In this document: positions 33,346 through 40,801 of the stretch, one piece after another | How the letters are laid out: every line of letters starts with the position of its first letter | Position numbering within the stretch: position 1 is the first letter of the stretch | The notes under the pieces: generated by a model | What the model saw: the letters and a program-made list of their open reading frames with translations, nothing else | What the model was told of the DNA's origin: nothing | Database searches by the model: none | Origin: Rhizobium subbaraonis | Lineage (GTDB): Bacteria; Pseudomonadota; Alphaproteobacteria; Rhizobiales; Rhizobiaceae | Direction of reading: 5' to 3' | Assembly (NCBI RefSeq): GCF_900220975.1 | Contig: NZ_OBQD01000016.1 | Location: 1 to 54,310 of the forward strand | Length of the DNA: 54,310 nucleotides | Program-made: the position numbers and the translations under genes

Positions 33346-34692
33346 TCATACGTGCCGGACATTGTCGATGACCCAACCTTGCAGGCGCTTCGCTGTCGCT
33401 TGCGCATTTGCCTCCGTTAGATCCTCGGGAACGATACTGAATATCGGTCCGAGCTGCTTCATGCGCGGAACGGTTTTTTCCTTGGCCTCGCGATACTCAT
33501 CAGTTTCCATGCCGAAGGCCTCGACGATCAAAGTTGCGGGCGTATGGTCCTTGTAGGTTGCCTCCACTATGAAATCCGGCCGGCACGGGCCGAGCGGTGT
33601 TTCGGTCGCAAAAAGCGGCTTGGTGATCTTGACGCGGAGATCAGGAACGCCTTCCAACAGGGACCCCTGAAGCCAGAACAGGAGATGGCACACATCTCTT
33701 TCAAAACCGGATTCCACCGGATATAACGTGTCGCCATTGTAGACCGGTTGGGCATAGGCCTGGACAGCCCTGGCTGGTCCCTCGTCATCGTCGCCGAAGT
33801 CCACGTTCAGCAAAGTAAGGAATGGGCCGCGACGAGCCGGGTCGCCGCGCAGCGGCTGTCGCACTTTCCCGATCACGTCGATTGGTCGCGAGGACGATGC
33901 CGGCAAGATTGTCTGAACGGATATGGATTTCGCAAACAGCAGCATGAAGCCCGTGCGACGAAGCGTTCCGGGCCAGTCTGGACGCGATGTTTCGAGCAGG
34001 CGTTGCCAGCGGCTGTCAGCCTCCTGGTAGTCAGCCGCCCACGTCGACAGAAGAGCGTTGAATGACCATGTTCTCAAGACTCGAAGTTCTTTGGCGGCGG
34101 CGCGCAGCTTTGACAACTGATTTCGCAGTGTGAGACCGTACTCATCCTGCAGGGGAGAAACGACGTTCACGCCAGCGTCGTCGAGCAACCGCCACAGGAT
34201 GCCGCCGAGCCTCGACGGTCTGTCGTTTCGCTCGGTCGAGCGGTTGATGTCGTGGTCGGCGACGTCAGCAAGACGGTCGGGGATGGCCGGCAATGCGTCG
34301 ATATAACTCCGATCGGACTTTCGCAGAGGCCGAATGTGGTAGCTACGATCGATGAGCGCCGGCGTGGCGTCCTTATCCACGTGAAATGGGCAACTGATTG
34401 TGTGGTTTGGCCGCTCCTTATGGCGAACAGGGTCTTCGTCTTTCGACGTCAGTCGCCGCAGCGTATAGGTGTGCTGTTGCCGGATCGGGGCGAGGAGGGG
34501 CTGGAGCCGACCGGTGAGGCAATCGCACTCGATCCAGCCGTTCATCACCTTGGCTTGCCGGATCACAGCGAGGGCGATTGACTTCTCAGCATTGGAAGCA
34601 GCGTTACCATACCACGCCCGAAGTGCAGCCGCCTCTTCCTCGGTAAGCTCTGCCAGGCCGTGAGCGGGGCCGTTTCTGACAACTATGCGCAT
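33346..34692 (-). CDS. DUF1173-like plasmid protein
   Basis: A 448-residue soluble protein from ATG 34692. It has an early cysteine motif (NGWIECDCLTGRLQPLLAPIRQ..TYTLRRLTSK), then HTISCPFH, a long helical middle and a C-terminal alpha/beta domain (PLGPCRPDFIVEATYKDHTPATLIVEAFGMETDEYREAKEKTVPRMKQLG). This architecture fits the DUF1173 family carried by many rhizobial conjugative plasmids. The C-terminal RPDFIVE...LIVEAFG strand pair with E/D residues resembles a PD-(D/E)xK nuclease core, which is only suggestive. Transcribed towards the T4SS operon end; function unknown. Confidence 0.7.
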   Translation of the reverse strand: MRIVVRNGPAHGLAELTEEEAAALRAWYGNAASNAEKSIALAVIRQAKVMNGWIECDCLTGRLQPLLAPIRQQHTYTLRRLTSKDEDPVRHKERPNHTISCPFHVDKDATPALIDRSYHIRPLRKSDRSYIDALPAIPDRLADVADHDINRSTERNDRPSRLGGILWRLLDDAGVNVVSPLQDEYGLTLRNQLSKLRAAAKELRVLRTWSFNALLSTWAADYQEADSRWQRLLETSRPDWPGTLRRTGFMLLFAKSISVQTILPASSSRPIDVIGKVRQPLRGDPARRGPFLTLLNVDFGDDDEGPARAVQAYAQPVYNGDTLYPVESGFERDVCHLLFWLQGSLLEGVPDLRVKITKPLFATETPLGPCRPDFIVEATYKDHTPATLIVEAFGMETDEYREAKEKTVPRMKQLGPIFSIVPEDLTEANAQATAKRLQGWVIDNVRHV

Positions 34693-34906
34693 GAATTTTG
34701 CGAAACAGGAGGATGCAGACCTTCCTCCGGCCCTGCGGTCCGAGCAGCCCCGCTTGCATGGGCGGATCGCGCCGGTGTACGAAGCGTAAAGGGGTTGTGA
34801 AATGCCCAATTTGAACTATGGACAACAATTGGTTTACGCTTGGGTGGTGTAGTTTGTAGTCGATATCGGGTGACGGATGAGCAAAAGAGTTTCAAGGAGA
34901 GTTTCA

Positions 34907-35008
34907 ATGCGCCATCGTGGTGCGCCCTGCCATTACCTTGGCGGCATGTTTGACTGTCGCTGCGTGAGTCCGATCGGGGCTGGGGATGGCGACCAATGCC
35001 CCGTCTGA
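34907..35008 (+). CDS. 33-codon upstream ORF coupled to XRE regulator
   Basis: A short ORF with a good AAGGAGAGTTTCA ribosome-binding site before ATG 34907. It encodes MRHRGAPCHYLGGMFDCRCV... (33 residues, four Cys) and its TGA lies 10 bases inside the next gene, whose own ATG (34996) has only a weak purine stretch upstream. The arrangement suggests translational coupling or a leader peptide. It could also be chance in a GC-rich leader. Confidence 0.4.
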   Translation: MRHRGAPCHYLGGMFDCRCVSPIGAGDGDQCPV

Positions 35009-35337
35009 AACGCCAGCCCCCGGTGGAGGCCGTGGACATTTCGACGATCGACACGTTGTCTTTCCAGGAGAGGCTTGCTATCGGTCTCGAACGATTGAAG
35101 GCCGAACGCAAATTGACGAATCGGGAGCTTGCTGAGCAGCTCGGCGTACACGAAGCATACATATCGCAGGTGACGCGTGCCATGCGAGACGTCAAGCTAT
35201 CGACACTCGACAAGATGCAGCGCGAGTGGAATGTTGTCATCGAGGATTTGCTCAGGATCACCGAAGCCGACCTCCATCGGATAGCGGTTTGGAAAGCCCG
35301 CCGAAAGAAACAGAGAGGCGCCGCGACCGACTCGTGA
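34996..35337 (+). CDS. XRE-family transcriptional regulator
   Basis: A 113-residue protein with an HTH at about residues 25-80: LSFQERLAIGLERLKAERKLTNRELAEQLGVHEAYISQVTRAMRDVKLSTLDKMQREW. The basic tail ends KARRKKQRG. It lies between the divergent DUF1173 gene and the convergent TrbM-like gene and is a candidate transfer-gene regulator. Start at ATG 34996 overlaps the short upstream ORF. Confidence 0.85.
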   Translation: MPRLKRQPPVEAVDISTIDTLSFQERLAIGLERLKAERKLTNRELAEQLGVHEAYISQVTRAMRDVKLSTLDKMQREWNVVIEDLLRITEADLHRIAVWKARRKKQRGAATDS

Positions 35338-35371
35338 TGCTGAGGTCGCCCCAGCGGTGGCAGGAAAAGCC

Positions 35372-35911
35372 CTAGTGGTTCAGGTTAAACCAGAACCTTT
35401 CTTTCACCCCGTTGTCGTTCGGAATATCGAAATAGTAGGGATCCGCGCGGCGAGGCCGCGGAGTGGCAATCTGCTGGATGCAGCTTTCGCCATCTCGGCC
35501 GAAGCGCCGATTGATCGTCAACCCTGCTGAGCTGGTGTTGCCATCGTACTGGCCCGACGCCCGGCAGACATTGACCGTTTCGATGCATTGATCAGGTTCT
35601 CCCCGCCAATTGTTGTCGCCACCTCGCGAGGAGTAGCCCACCGTGGTGCCGGCAGGGCAATCCTCGTAGGTTTCACGACCAGGCTTTCCCGCCTTCGCCT
35701 CATGGCAGATGGGCCAGGAGAAGCCGGGTCTGGACATGGCGGTGATGAGTTTGCGCATTGGCGGCACGCAGTAGGAGACACCGTGCCAGGATGGGTTTTT
35801 CGATGCGGCGCACAGCAGAACCTGACATCCCCATTCGGCGTCTTCGGCCTTTGCTGGCGCCGCCGAAAGCGCGCCTATCAAGCCAGCGGACAATAACATG
35901 ATCGCCTTCAC
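35372..35911 (-). CDS. TrbM/KikA-like exported transfer protein
   Basis: A 179-residue exported protein (signal MKAIMLLSAGLIGALSAAPAKA). The mature part starts EWGCQVLLCAASKNPSWHGVSYCVPPMRKL and continues with PICHEAKAG..TYEDCP and Cys-rich segments. The CxVLLC...C.P pattern is that of the TrbM/KikA/MpfK family, periplasmic proteins of conjugation systems. It is at the downstream end of a minus-strand cluster of exported proteins (35372-38596). Confidence 0.75.
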   Translation of the reverse strand: MKAIMLLSAGLIGALSAAPAKAEDAEWGCQVLLCAASKNPSWHGVSYCVPPMRKLITAMSRPGFSWPICHEAKAGKPGRETYEDCPAGTTVGYSSRGGDNNWRGEPDQCIETVNVCRASGQYDGNTSSAGLTINRRFGRDGESCIQQIATPRPRRADPYYFDIPNDNGVKERFWFNLNH

Positions 35912-35932
35912 AGTGCGTCTCCTTTGAGTGGC

Positions 35933-36304
35933 CTACTGGATTTGTACCCAGGTGTTGTCGATTTTCGCGAACGACAGGGTGCCGGGCTGCGTCGTACCCG
36001 CGAAGGAACCGCTTGTTGTTGTGATGATGCCGGTGCAGGTGACACCGGGTACGGCCTGACGAGGTTTGCACTCCGAGATACGGATCGTGCGGCCCGATTT
36101 GGCGATCGCTGCACTCGCTTGCCTGTCGTCGGGAAAGTCAAACGCCGGCTGCCGTTGAAGCTCACTCTCGAGCCGCGCGACCTCCTGTTCAAGTTCCATT
36201 ATCCTGTCGGCCCGTTCAAACTCGTTGATCGTATACCCGCCAGCAGATCCCACGACGAAAGCAATACCGGCGGCGACAAGCGATCCGTAGTCGAGCTTCT
36301 TCAT
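35933..36304 (-). CDS. Small membrane-anchored coiled-coil protein
   Basis: A 123-residue protein from ATG 36304: MKKLDYGSLVAAGIAFVVGSAGGYTI forms a signal anchor, then a short coiled coil (ADRIMELEQEVARLESELQRQ) and a C-terminal beta-rich domain with two Cys (SECKPR.., VTCTGII). Predicted to face the periplasm. Family not recognised; the context is transfer-accessory. Confidence 0.6.
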   Translation of the reverse strand: MKKLDYGSLVAAGIAFVVGSAGGYTINEFERADRIMELEQEVARLESELQRQPAFDFPDDRQASAAIAKSGRTIRISECKPRQAVPGVTCTGIITTTSGSFAGTTQPGTLSFAKIDNTWVQIQ

Positions 36305-36312
36305 CGGCAACC

Positions 36313-36627
36313 TTAATATCCTTCGATCCCGAGGCGTTTCAGGATCGCGATCGGATTGGTTTCGCACTCCGATTTCCATTCGCGATGCTTGGCGCAGGCG
36401 TAGGCGTATTGGCTAAGGTCTGCCGAAGACAGGTCTGCAAGCCTGTTGCCAACCGCCTTCCATTGCTGCACGTCTGCCGGATCGCAGCCCGCACCGCCCG
36501 CACCGCAAAAGTCCGGATCGCGTTGTTCGACCTGGGTTTGCGTGGCGCCGTCCTGCGCGCCGGCGGCAACCGGAGAAACAGCCAGTAGAATGGCAATAAT
36601 GGTCGAAGTTTCGAAAGGGCGTTTCAT
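36313..36627 (-). CDS. Small exported Cys-containing protein
   Basis: A 104-residue protein with signal peptide (TIIAILLAVSPVAAGA) and four mature cysteines (DFCGAGGAGC, YACAKHREWKSEC). The C-terminus ends NPIAILKRLGIEGY. The mature part starts in a Gln/Thr-rich spacer. Its end abuts the preceding ORF by nine bases, so they are likely co-transcribed. Similar small exported proteins occur in rhizobial T4SS clusters; no function is known to me. Confidence 0.6.
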   Translation of the reverse strand: MKRPFETSTIIAILLAVSPVAAGAQDGATQTQVEQRDPDFCGAGGAGCDPADVQQWKAVGNRLADLSSADLSQYAYACAKHREWKSECETNPIAILKRLGIEGY

Positions 36628-37251
36628 TTAACCTCCGTGCACCTGCGTGAACGACAGTGCTTTGTCGGGAGTGACGGGCAGGGGCAGGGGAAGCCCCTCT
36701 TGGGTGGCTGGCGTGGGGCCATCAGATTTCTCACCGGACTCTGGCGATCCGTTGTAAAGCCAGGGCGGAGATAAGTCCGGCGACGACCAGATGCCAAAGC
36801 CAAGCCCTCTCGCCTTCCTCTCAATGTCGAAATAGGCACGAACCGGGGGCTCGTTGGGATAGTTGAAGGCGTAGCCGATCCCTTCGGCTACCGCCGTCGC
36901 CGCCAGATTGGTCTCGCCTACAAAACAATGGGCGATCAGGCGCTTGTTGTCGTCGCGCCCGACCGGTGCGCAATTGACATTCTGGCCGAGCGTTCGAAGG
37001 ATCATCCACGCGCGCGAGACCTGACCGACAGGCCATGTCACACCTTCGGTCGTCGCGTTCTGCAACAGCTGAGGAGCTTCATAACCAGCAAGACGGACGA
37101 GCTGACGGGTCTTGATAAACTCGAATGTGGTGCCATCAATGACCTGAACCTTGCCGTATATCTGACGGGGAACATCGGATGGGCGGGCTTGCGCCAGCGT
37201 CCCTGTCGGGATGTGAGCGACGACAATCGTCGAGATGGTGGCAAGCTTCAT
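36628..37251 (-). CDS. Degenerate SNase-like exported protein 1
   Basis: A 207-residue exported protein (signal MKLATISTIVVAHIPTGTLAQA) with the SNase beta-barrel pattern: YGKVQVIDGTTFEFIKTRQLVRLAGYEAPQL, ATAVAEGIGYAFNY and FDIERKARGLGFGIW. The catalytic residues are altered: DGTT for DGDT, EAPQ for DTPE, and DDNKR where DRYGR is expected. It therefore probably kept the fold but not the nuclease activity. A Pro-rich tail follows. Its start overlaps the next upstream gene (ATGA). Confidence 0.75.
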   Translation of the reverse strand: MKLATISTIVVAHIPTGTLAQARPSDVPRQIYGKVQVIDGTTFEFIKTRQLVRLAGYEAPQLLQNATTEGVTWPVGQVSRAWMILRTLGQNVNCAPVGRDDNKRLIAHCFVGETNLAATAVAEGIGYAFNYPNEPPVRAYFDIERKARGLGFGIWSSPDLSPPWLYNGSPESGEKSDGPTPATQEGLPLPLPVTPDKALSFTQVHGG

Positions 37252-37901
37252 CGCGACACTCCGGCTTGTTGCATCAGAACAGAGACGGGGTGCGGCATAT
37301 CTGGATAGTCCCAAAGACCCGCGCGGGCGGTGCGGGCGCTTTCCTCAGCAACCCTGTATCCGGGAACAATGACTTGGCCGGTGCTGTCGACTGCCGCAAA
37401 TCCCCATCCTTGCGCGATAACGTAGGTCGCAAGATCATATCGGTGCTCCCCGGCAGTCGTCTGGCATGCAACCACGGCATTGTTCTGGTCGATCATCTGA
37501 ATGGTGGCGCAGACGGGCTTTGTATCCCTGACCAGCGCCTGCATCATGATCACGTTGAATTCACCGCAGTCGCGCGAGCTTCCCTGGGATACGGTAACGG
37601 CGGTCCCGCGAAGGCATGACTGGAGGCCATAGAGCCGATACCGTTGCCCGTTTGAGACCCAGCTATCGCCGGTCTCGAACTCTGCATGCGTCGGGAATGG
37701 TGCGAAGGCGGAAGATGGCGGAAGCGCCACGTCTTCCGTGGCAGGAGCGTCAGCTTGCGACGTCTGAACGGGGACGACCGGCAGCCAAGGCGGTTGCGTA
37801 TGTGGGACTTCACTGCCGGCCAGCATCGGCATTATGACGAAGCCTGCGTAGAAGCCGGAGACTGCGATCGTGGAAATGAGCATCAATGTTCCGATCTGCA
37901 T
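37248..37901 (-). CDS. Degenerate SNase-like exported protein 2
   Basis: A 217-residue protein with signal anchor (TLMLISTIAVSGFYAGFVIMPML), a Pro/Thr linker, then a diverged SNase-like domain: WVSNGQRYRLYGLQSCLRGT, YVIAQGWGFAAVDSTGQVIVPGYRVAEESARTARAGLWDY. The catalytic Asp/Glu/Arg set is absent and extra cysteines are present. Start/stop overlaps with both neighbours show a three-gene translationally coupled run. Confidence 0.7.
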   Translation of the reverse strand: MQIGTLMLISTIAVSGFYAGFVIMPMLAGSEVPHTQPPWLPVVPVQTSQADAPATEDVALPPSSAFAPFPTHAEFETGDSWVSNGQRYRLYGLQSCLRGTAVTVSQGSSRDCGEFNVIMMQALVRDTKPVCATIQMIDQNNAVVACQTTAGEHRYDLATYVIAQGWGFAAVDSTGQVIVPGYRVAEESARTARAGLWDYPDMPHPVSVLMQQAGVSR

Positions 37902-38596
37902 CAGTGCATTGTCGGATTGGCGCGGTAACGCTCACCGTAGGGATGGAAGAAATGGGCGCTGGCCCAGATGCCGGCTTTCGCTTCTCGCGCGACTTGTTCC
38001 GCCCGAGCATATTCCGGGAAGATCGGCTGGCCAGCACGATCACGGAAAGCAAACGCTACGCCTTTGCGAATGAGTTCCTCAGAGAGCGACCGCACCGTGT
38101 CTCCGTCCATGAAAAAGCATTCCGCATATCGTACCGTCGGCTGGCCGGAGTTCCGTCCAAGTTCATGGCAGGGGAATGCAGTGCCAGCGATAGCCTGTAC
38201 CTCACCGATGGTCGCCGTCATCGCTGCAAGTGAGATAATGGTACAGGTGGCAATGACACTCGCATATTCGAGCGGCTCGGTCGAAAGGCAGCCTTGAACC
38301 CCTGCAAGTTTGATGATCGTTCCATCCGCCGCAAAAAATGCGCTGCCGCTCAACGCGGCTTTTGGGGTGACACTTTCAAGATCAAGTCGCGTTGTGATCG
38401 AGGACGTGTCGAATGGTGTTGGCGACGCGGGGATCAGGTCTCGCCCCTGCACATAAGCCTGCTGGTAGTGGCTGACGAACTCTTCAGTCGTGTCCGCCCT
38501 AACCGTCTCGGGCAACGAGACCAGAGCACCCAAAAGGCTGTAAATGAGGTGGCGAGAAGATCGCCATGCGCCATTCTTCATGTTCGCATCCGTCAT
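37901..38596 (-). CDS. Degenerate SNase-like exported protein 3
   Basis: About 231 residues from ATG 38596 (ATG 38581 possible). The signal peptide is HLIYSLLGALVSLPETVRA. The C-terminal half follows the SNase pattern (FFAADGTIIKLAGVQGCLS, ELIRKGVAFAFRDRAGQPIFPEYARAEQVAREAKAGIWA), again without catalytic residues. It is the first gene of the minus-strand cluster, and the lux-box-like site at 38623 lies 26 bases upstream of its start. Confidence 0.7.
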   Translation of the reverse strand: MTDANMKNGAWRSSRHLIYSLLGALVSLPETVRADTTEEFVSHYQQAYVQGRDLIPASPTPFDTSSITTRLDLESVTPKAALSGSAFFAADGTIIKLAGVQGCLSTEPLEYASVIATCTIISLAAMTATIGEVQAIAGTAFPCHELGRNSGQPTVRYAECFFMDGDTVRSLSEELIRKGVAFAFRDRAGQPIFPEYARAEQVAREAKAGIWASAHFFHPYGERYRANPTMH

Positions 38597-38622
38597 CTGT
38601 TGACTTTTTTGAATATGCACGA

Positions 38623-38642
38623 AATTGTACTGTAGTGCAAGT
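38623..38642. promoter_or_regulatory. Lux-box-like palindrome 3
   Basis: AATTGTACTGTAGTGCAAGT is identical to the 18225 core at 16 of 20 positions. It lies in the divergent spacer between the SNase-like cluster (minus) and the membrane protein at 38709 (plus), so one bound regulator could serve both. Confidence 0.5.
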
Positions 38643-38708
38643 ATGGAAAAGTTCTGAAAATTGAGGTAAGGTTGTTCAGACGTTCGATTTGTGTGTGGGG
38701 ATAAGAGG

Positions 38709-39110
38709 ATGGCGATGTATCGGAAGGCACTCACGGTCTTCACTCTTCCATTCCGTGCTGTCTGGTTGTTGATACAGATTGCGTGTTTTTTACTGGTGTC
38801 AGCGGCATGCATCCTAGTTGCGGCCTTCGTCGGCTACTGGGTAGTCTTGACGCTTTCCTATGCCTTTCTGCCGCTTGAAACGACCGAGAACATTTGGCAG
38901 TGGGCGTCCGATCTTTATGAGCAATCGGTATGGTTCAAGGCCGCGACGATCGTCGCGTACTTGCTGCTCATTCTGCCGATCCTTCGGTTTTGGCCGGGCG
39001 AAGATTCAATTGTCGAGGCAGCACGTAAGCGCGAAATGATGCGGCTCAATGAGGGAGTAATCGCAGCCCGACGTCAGGATGAAGCACTGGCAAAGCTTCG
39101 CGGCCGGTAA
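38709..39110 (+). CDS. Small two-helix membrane protein
   Basis: A 133-residue protein from ATG 38709 (AAGAGG upstream). It has two or three hydrophobic segments (AVWLLIQIACFLLVSAACILVAAFVGYWVVLTLSYAF and AATIVAYLLLILPILRFW, each described across its run) and a basic cytoplasmic tail (EAARKREMMRLNEGVIAARRQDEAL). It opens the plus-strand run leading to ParA and the relaxase. Family not recognised. Confidence 0.6.
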   Translation: MAMYRKALTVFTLPFRAVWLLIQIACFLLVSAACILVAAFVGYWVVLTLSYAFLPLETTENIWQWASDLYEQSVWFKAATIVAYLLLILPILRFWPGEDSIVEAARKREMMRLNEGVIAARRQDEALAKLRGR

Positions 39111-39248
39111 AGAACGCGTTTCCCTCTTGTCATGTGGGGAACGAAAGCAACTTGTCGAATTGAACGGATTTCGATCTTCCGCTTTCGAACGCGTGAGCGG
39201 AATCGGTTGATCGTAACATCGGCTTCGGCTCAAAAGGGTGAGGATTTT
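39111..39248. other. Candidate oriT region
   Basis: The spacer ahead of parA contains TTCCGCT and AGCGGAA as perfect 7-bp arms about 12 bases apart (near 39179-39204), extendable to CGAT/TCG with one bulge. Transfer origins of VirD2/MobA-type relaxases usually have such an inverted repeat beside the nick site and lie near relaxosome genes. I find no recognisable RP4/VirD2-type nick sequence, so this remains a positional guess. Confidence 0.3.
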
Positions 39249-39998
39249 ATGACTGTCAAACCTCTCTCGCTCGCCATATCGACCTTCAAGGGCGGCGCCG
39301 GAAAGTCGACTCTGAACGTCAATCTTGCTGCGGAGTTTGCGCAACAAGGCCACAGGACGCTTCTGATCGATTGCGACGAGCAGGAATCATCGACGCGCTG
39401 GTATAATGTCTCCATGAAGCGGGGGCTTTTGCCGACCGACGGAACGTTGTTACATTTGCGCGTAGCGCCCGGAGACAGGTTTCGTGAACGGCTTGACAAG
39501 GCCCCGGACTCGGACATACGGATCTACGATGTCGGCGGCTACGTGCATCAGCGCGCGATCGAGGTTTACCACGAGTGCGATGCAATCCTCATCCCGGTCA
39601 TTCCCGAACCAACGGCTGCGACCTCAGCCATCAAGGTGGCCACGATCCTGACCGAGATCGGCCGGAAGCGGGACAGGGGACCGATCCCTTACGCAGCGAT
39701 TTGGAACTACGTGGACATGATCGCCCTCAAACACAATCGATCCCTTCCCGAGGTTCACGCCATCCTGACGAGCGGCCGGATACCCATGGTCGAGACGGTC
39801 GTGCGCAAAAGCAATCATTTTAGCGATGTCGGGGCCGGTTATGGTTCCCTCTACTCCAAGCTGGCGGGCATCGCAGACAATCCGTCGTTGACGCCGTCGG
39901 CCAAGCGCAGGGCGTCGGAAAGCGTGCTTGACGCAATCGATCTGGTGAAGAGGATCAACAATGAGTTCATCGGACTTCTGCAGACGGAGGCCGCCTAA
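39249..39998 (+). CDS. ParA/VirC1-like ATPase
   Basis: A 249-residue ParA/MinD-family ATPase from ATG 39249. The deviant Walker A is TFKGGAGKSTLNVNLA (about 12-27) with the signature second Lys; LLIDCDEQESSTRW is motif A', and PEPTAATSAIKVATILTEI follows. Because it precedes a ribbon-helix-helix protein and the relaxase, it resembles VirC1, which gathers relaxosomes at the cell pole, rather than a replicon-partition ParA. The frame opens upstream to 39132 without a better start. Confidence 0.88.
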   Translation: MTVKPLSLAISTFKGGAGKSTLNVNLAAEFAQQGHRTLLIDCDEQESSTRWYNVSMKRGLLPTDGTLLHLRVAPGDRFRERLDKAPDSDIRIYDVGGYVHQRAIEVYHECDAILIPVIPEPTAATSAIKVATILTEIGRKRDRGPIPYAAIWNYVDMIALKHNRSLPEVHAILTSGRIPMVETVVRKSNHFSDVGAGYGSLYSKLAGIADNPSLTPSAKRRASESVLDAIDLVKRINNEFIGLLQTEAA

Positions 39999-40001
39999 AC
40001 G

Positions 40002-40403
40002 ATGCCAAGGGAAAGAACGCTTGCCGGAAACATTCTCGCCCTCGCCCGATCCCGTGAAGAGGAGTCTAAGGATGTTCAGGAGGCCGCGACATCGTACATG
40101 CCGACGACCATCGACCTCGACACACTCATGCCTGATGGTGATGCCCAGGGAGAGGGAACCGCGCCTTCTGCGGCCAATGTACCTAAGGCCCACACCCCAG
40201 CCAGGCAAGAACGCAAGGAGCGACCTGTGGCGACGGCGCCCGCAAAGGCGGCTGGCGTGTCCGGCAAACGAAAACGGATATCGCTCTATATCGACGACGA
40301 CGTGTTGACGAAGATCTTCCAAGTTTCGTTGGAGCAACATGAGCAACTGTCGTCGGCGACGCACAGGCTCATCCTCGAGGCGCTGAAGGCGAGGGGGTTG
40401 TAG
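40002..40403 (+). CDS. Ribbon-helix-helix protein (VirC2-like position)
   Basis: A 133-residue protein with an N-terminal disordered, acidic/Pro-rich half and a C-terminal RHH-like fold: RKRISLYIDDDVLTKIFQVSLEQHEQLSSATHRLILEALKARGL. RHH proteins bind DNA as dimers, often on arrays of short sites. Order ParA-RHH-accessory-relaxase parallels virC1-virC2 plus virD. It starts three bases after the parA stop with GGAGG upstream. It is a candidate ligand for the octamer array at 4207-4638, but that is inference. Confidence 0.75.
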   Translation: MPRERTLAGNILALARSREEESKDVQEAATSYMPTTIDLDTLMPDGDAQGEGTAPSAANVPKAHTPARQERKERPVATAPAKAAGVSGKRKRISLYIDDDVLTKIFQVSLEQHEQLSSATHRLILEALKARGL

Positions 40404-40408
40404 ATCGC

Positions 40409-40801
40409 ATGCGACAGCCACCCATCATGTTCCGTCTGCCTGATCACATCCTCAGCAATGTCGAGGCTCTTGCCGGACGGCTCGATATCTCCGTCAACAT
40501 CATCGCCAAGCTGATCGTCACCAGGGAGATCATGCATATTCCGGCGATGCTCGAAGAGCATGATCGGCAAATGGCTAATATGCATCAGTTTCTCCGCGAA
40601 CTTGCCTGGCGCAACGAGGCGGTTCTCGCACAAGAGGTCAGGCATGCCGAGGGTACCAGGCTGATTGCACAAAAGCTGGACGACGTCATGGGGGCCATCG
40701 ACGCTGTCCGCGATGCCGCCTTTGTTCGGCCGTCATCTTACATTGTCGAGCTCATCAGGAAACACGATGAACGAGGTCTCCAGAAATCCCTCGAAGCCTA
40801 G
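40409..40801 (+). CDS. Relaxosome accessory protein, MobC-like position
   Basis: A 130-residue helical protein: MFRLPDHILSNVEALAGRLDISVNIIAKLIVTREIMHIPAMLEE suggests a short RHH-like N-terminus, followed by a long helical region and ...SYIVELIRKHDERGL. It overlaps the relaxase start by 35 bases. Genes in this position commonly encode MobC-type accessory proteins that open oriT DNA. No catalytic motif; family uncertain. Confidence 0.6.
   Translation: MRQPPIMFRLPDHILSNVEALAGRLDISVNIIAKLIVTREIMHIPAMLEEHDRQMANMHQFLRELAWRNEAVLAQEVRHAEGTRLIAQKLDDVMGAIDAVRDAAFVRPSSYIVELIRKHDERGLQKSLEA

Noticed and set aside
36628-38596. Three active thermonucleases
   Set aside because: The fold pattern is present, but DGDT/DTPE/DRYGR-type catalytic motifs are missing in all three.
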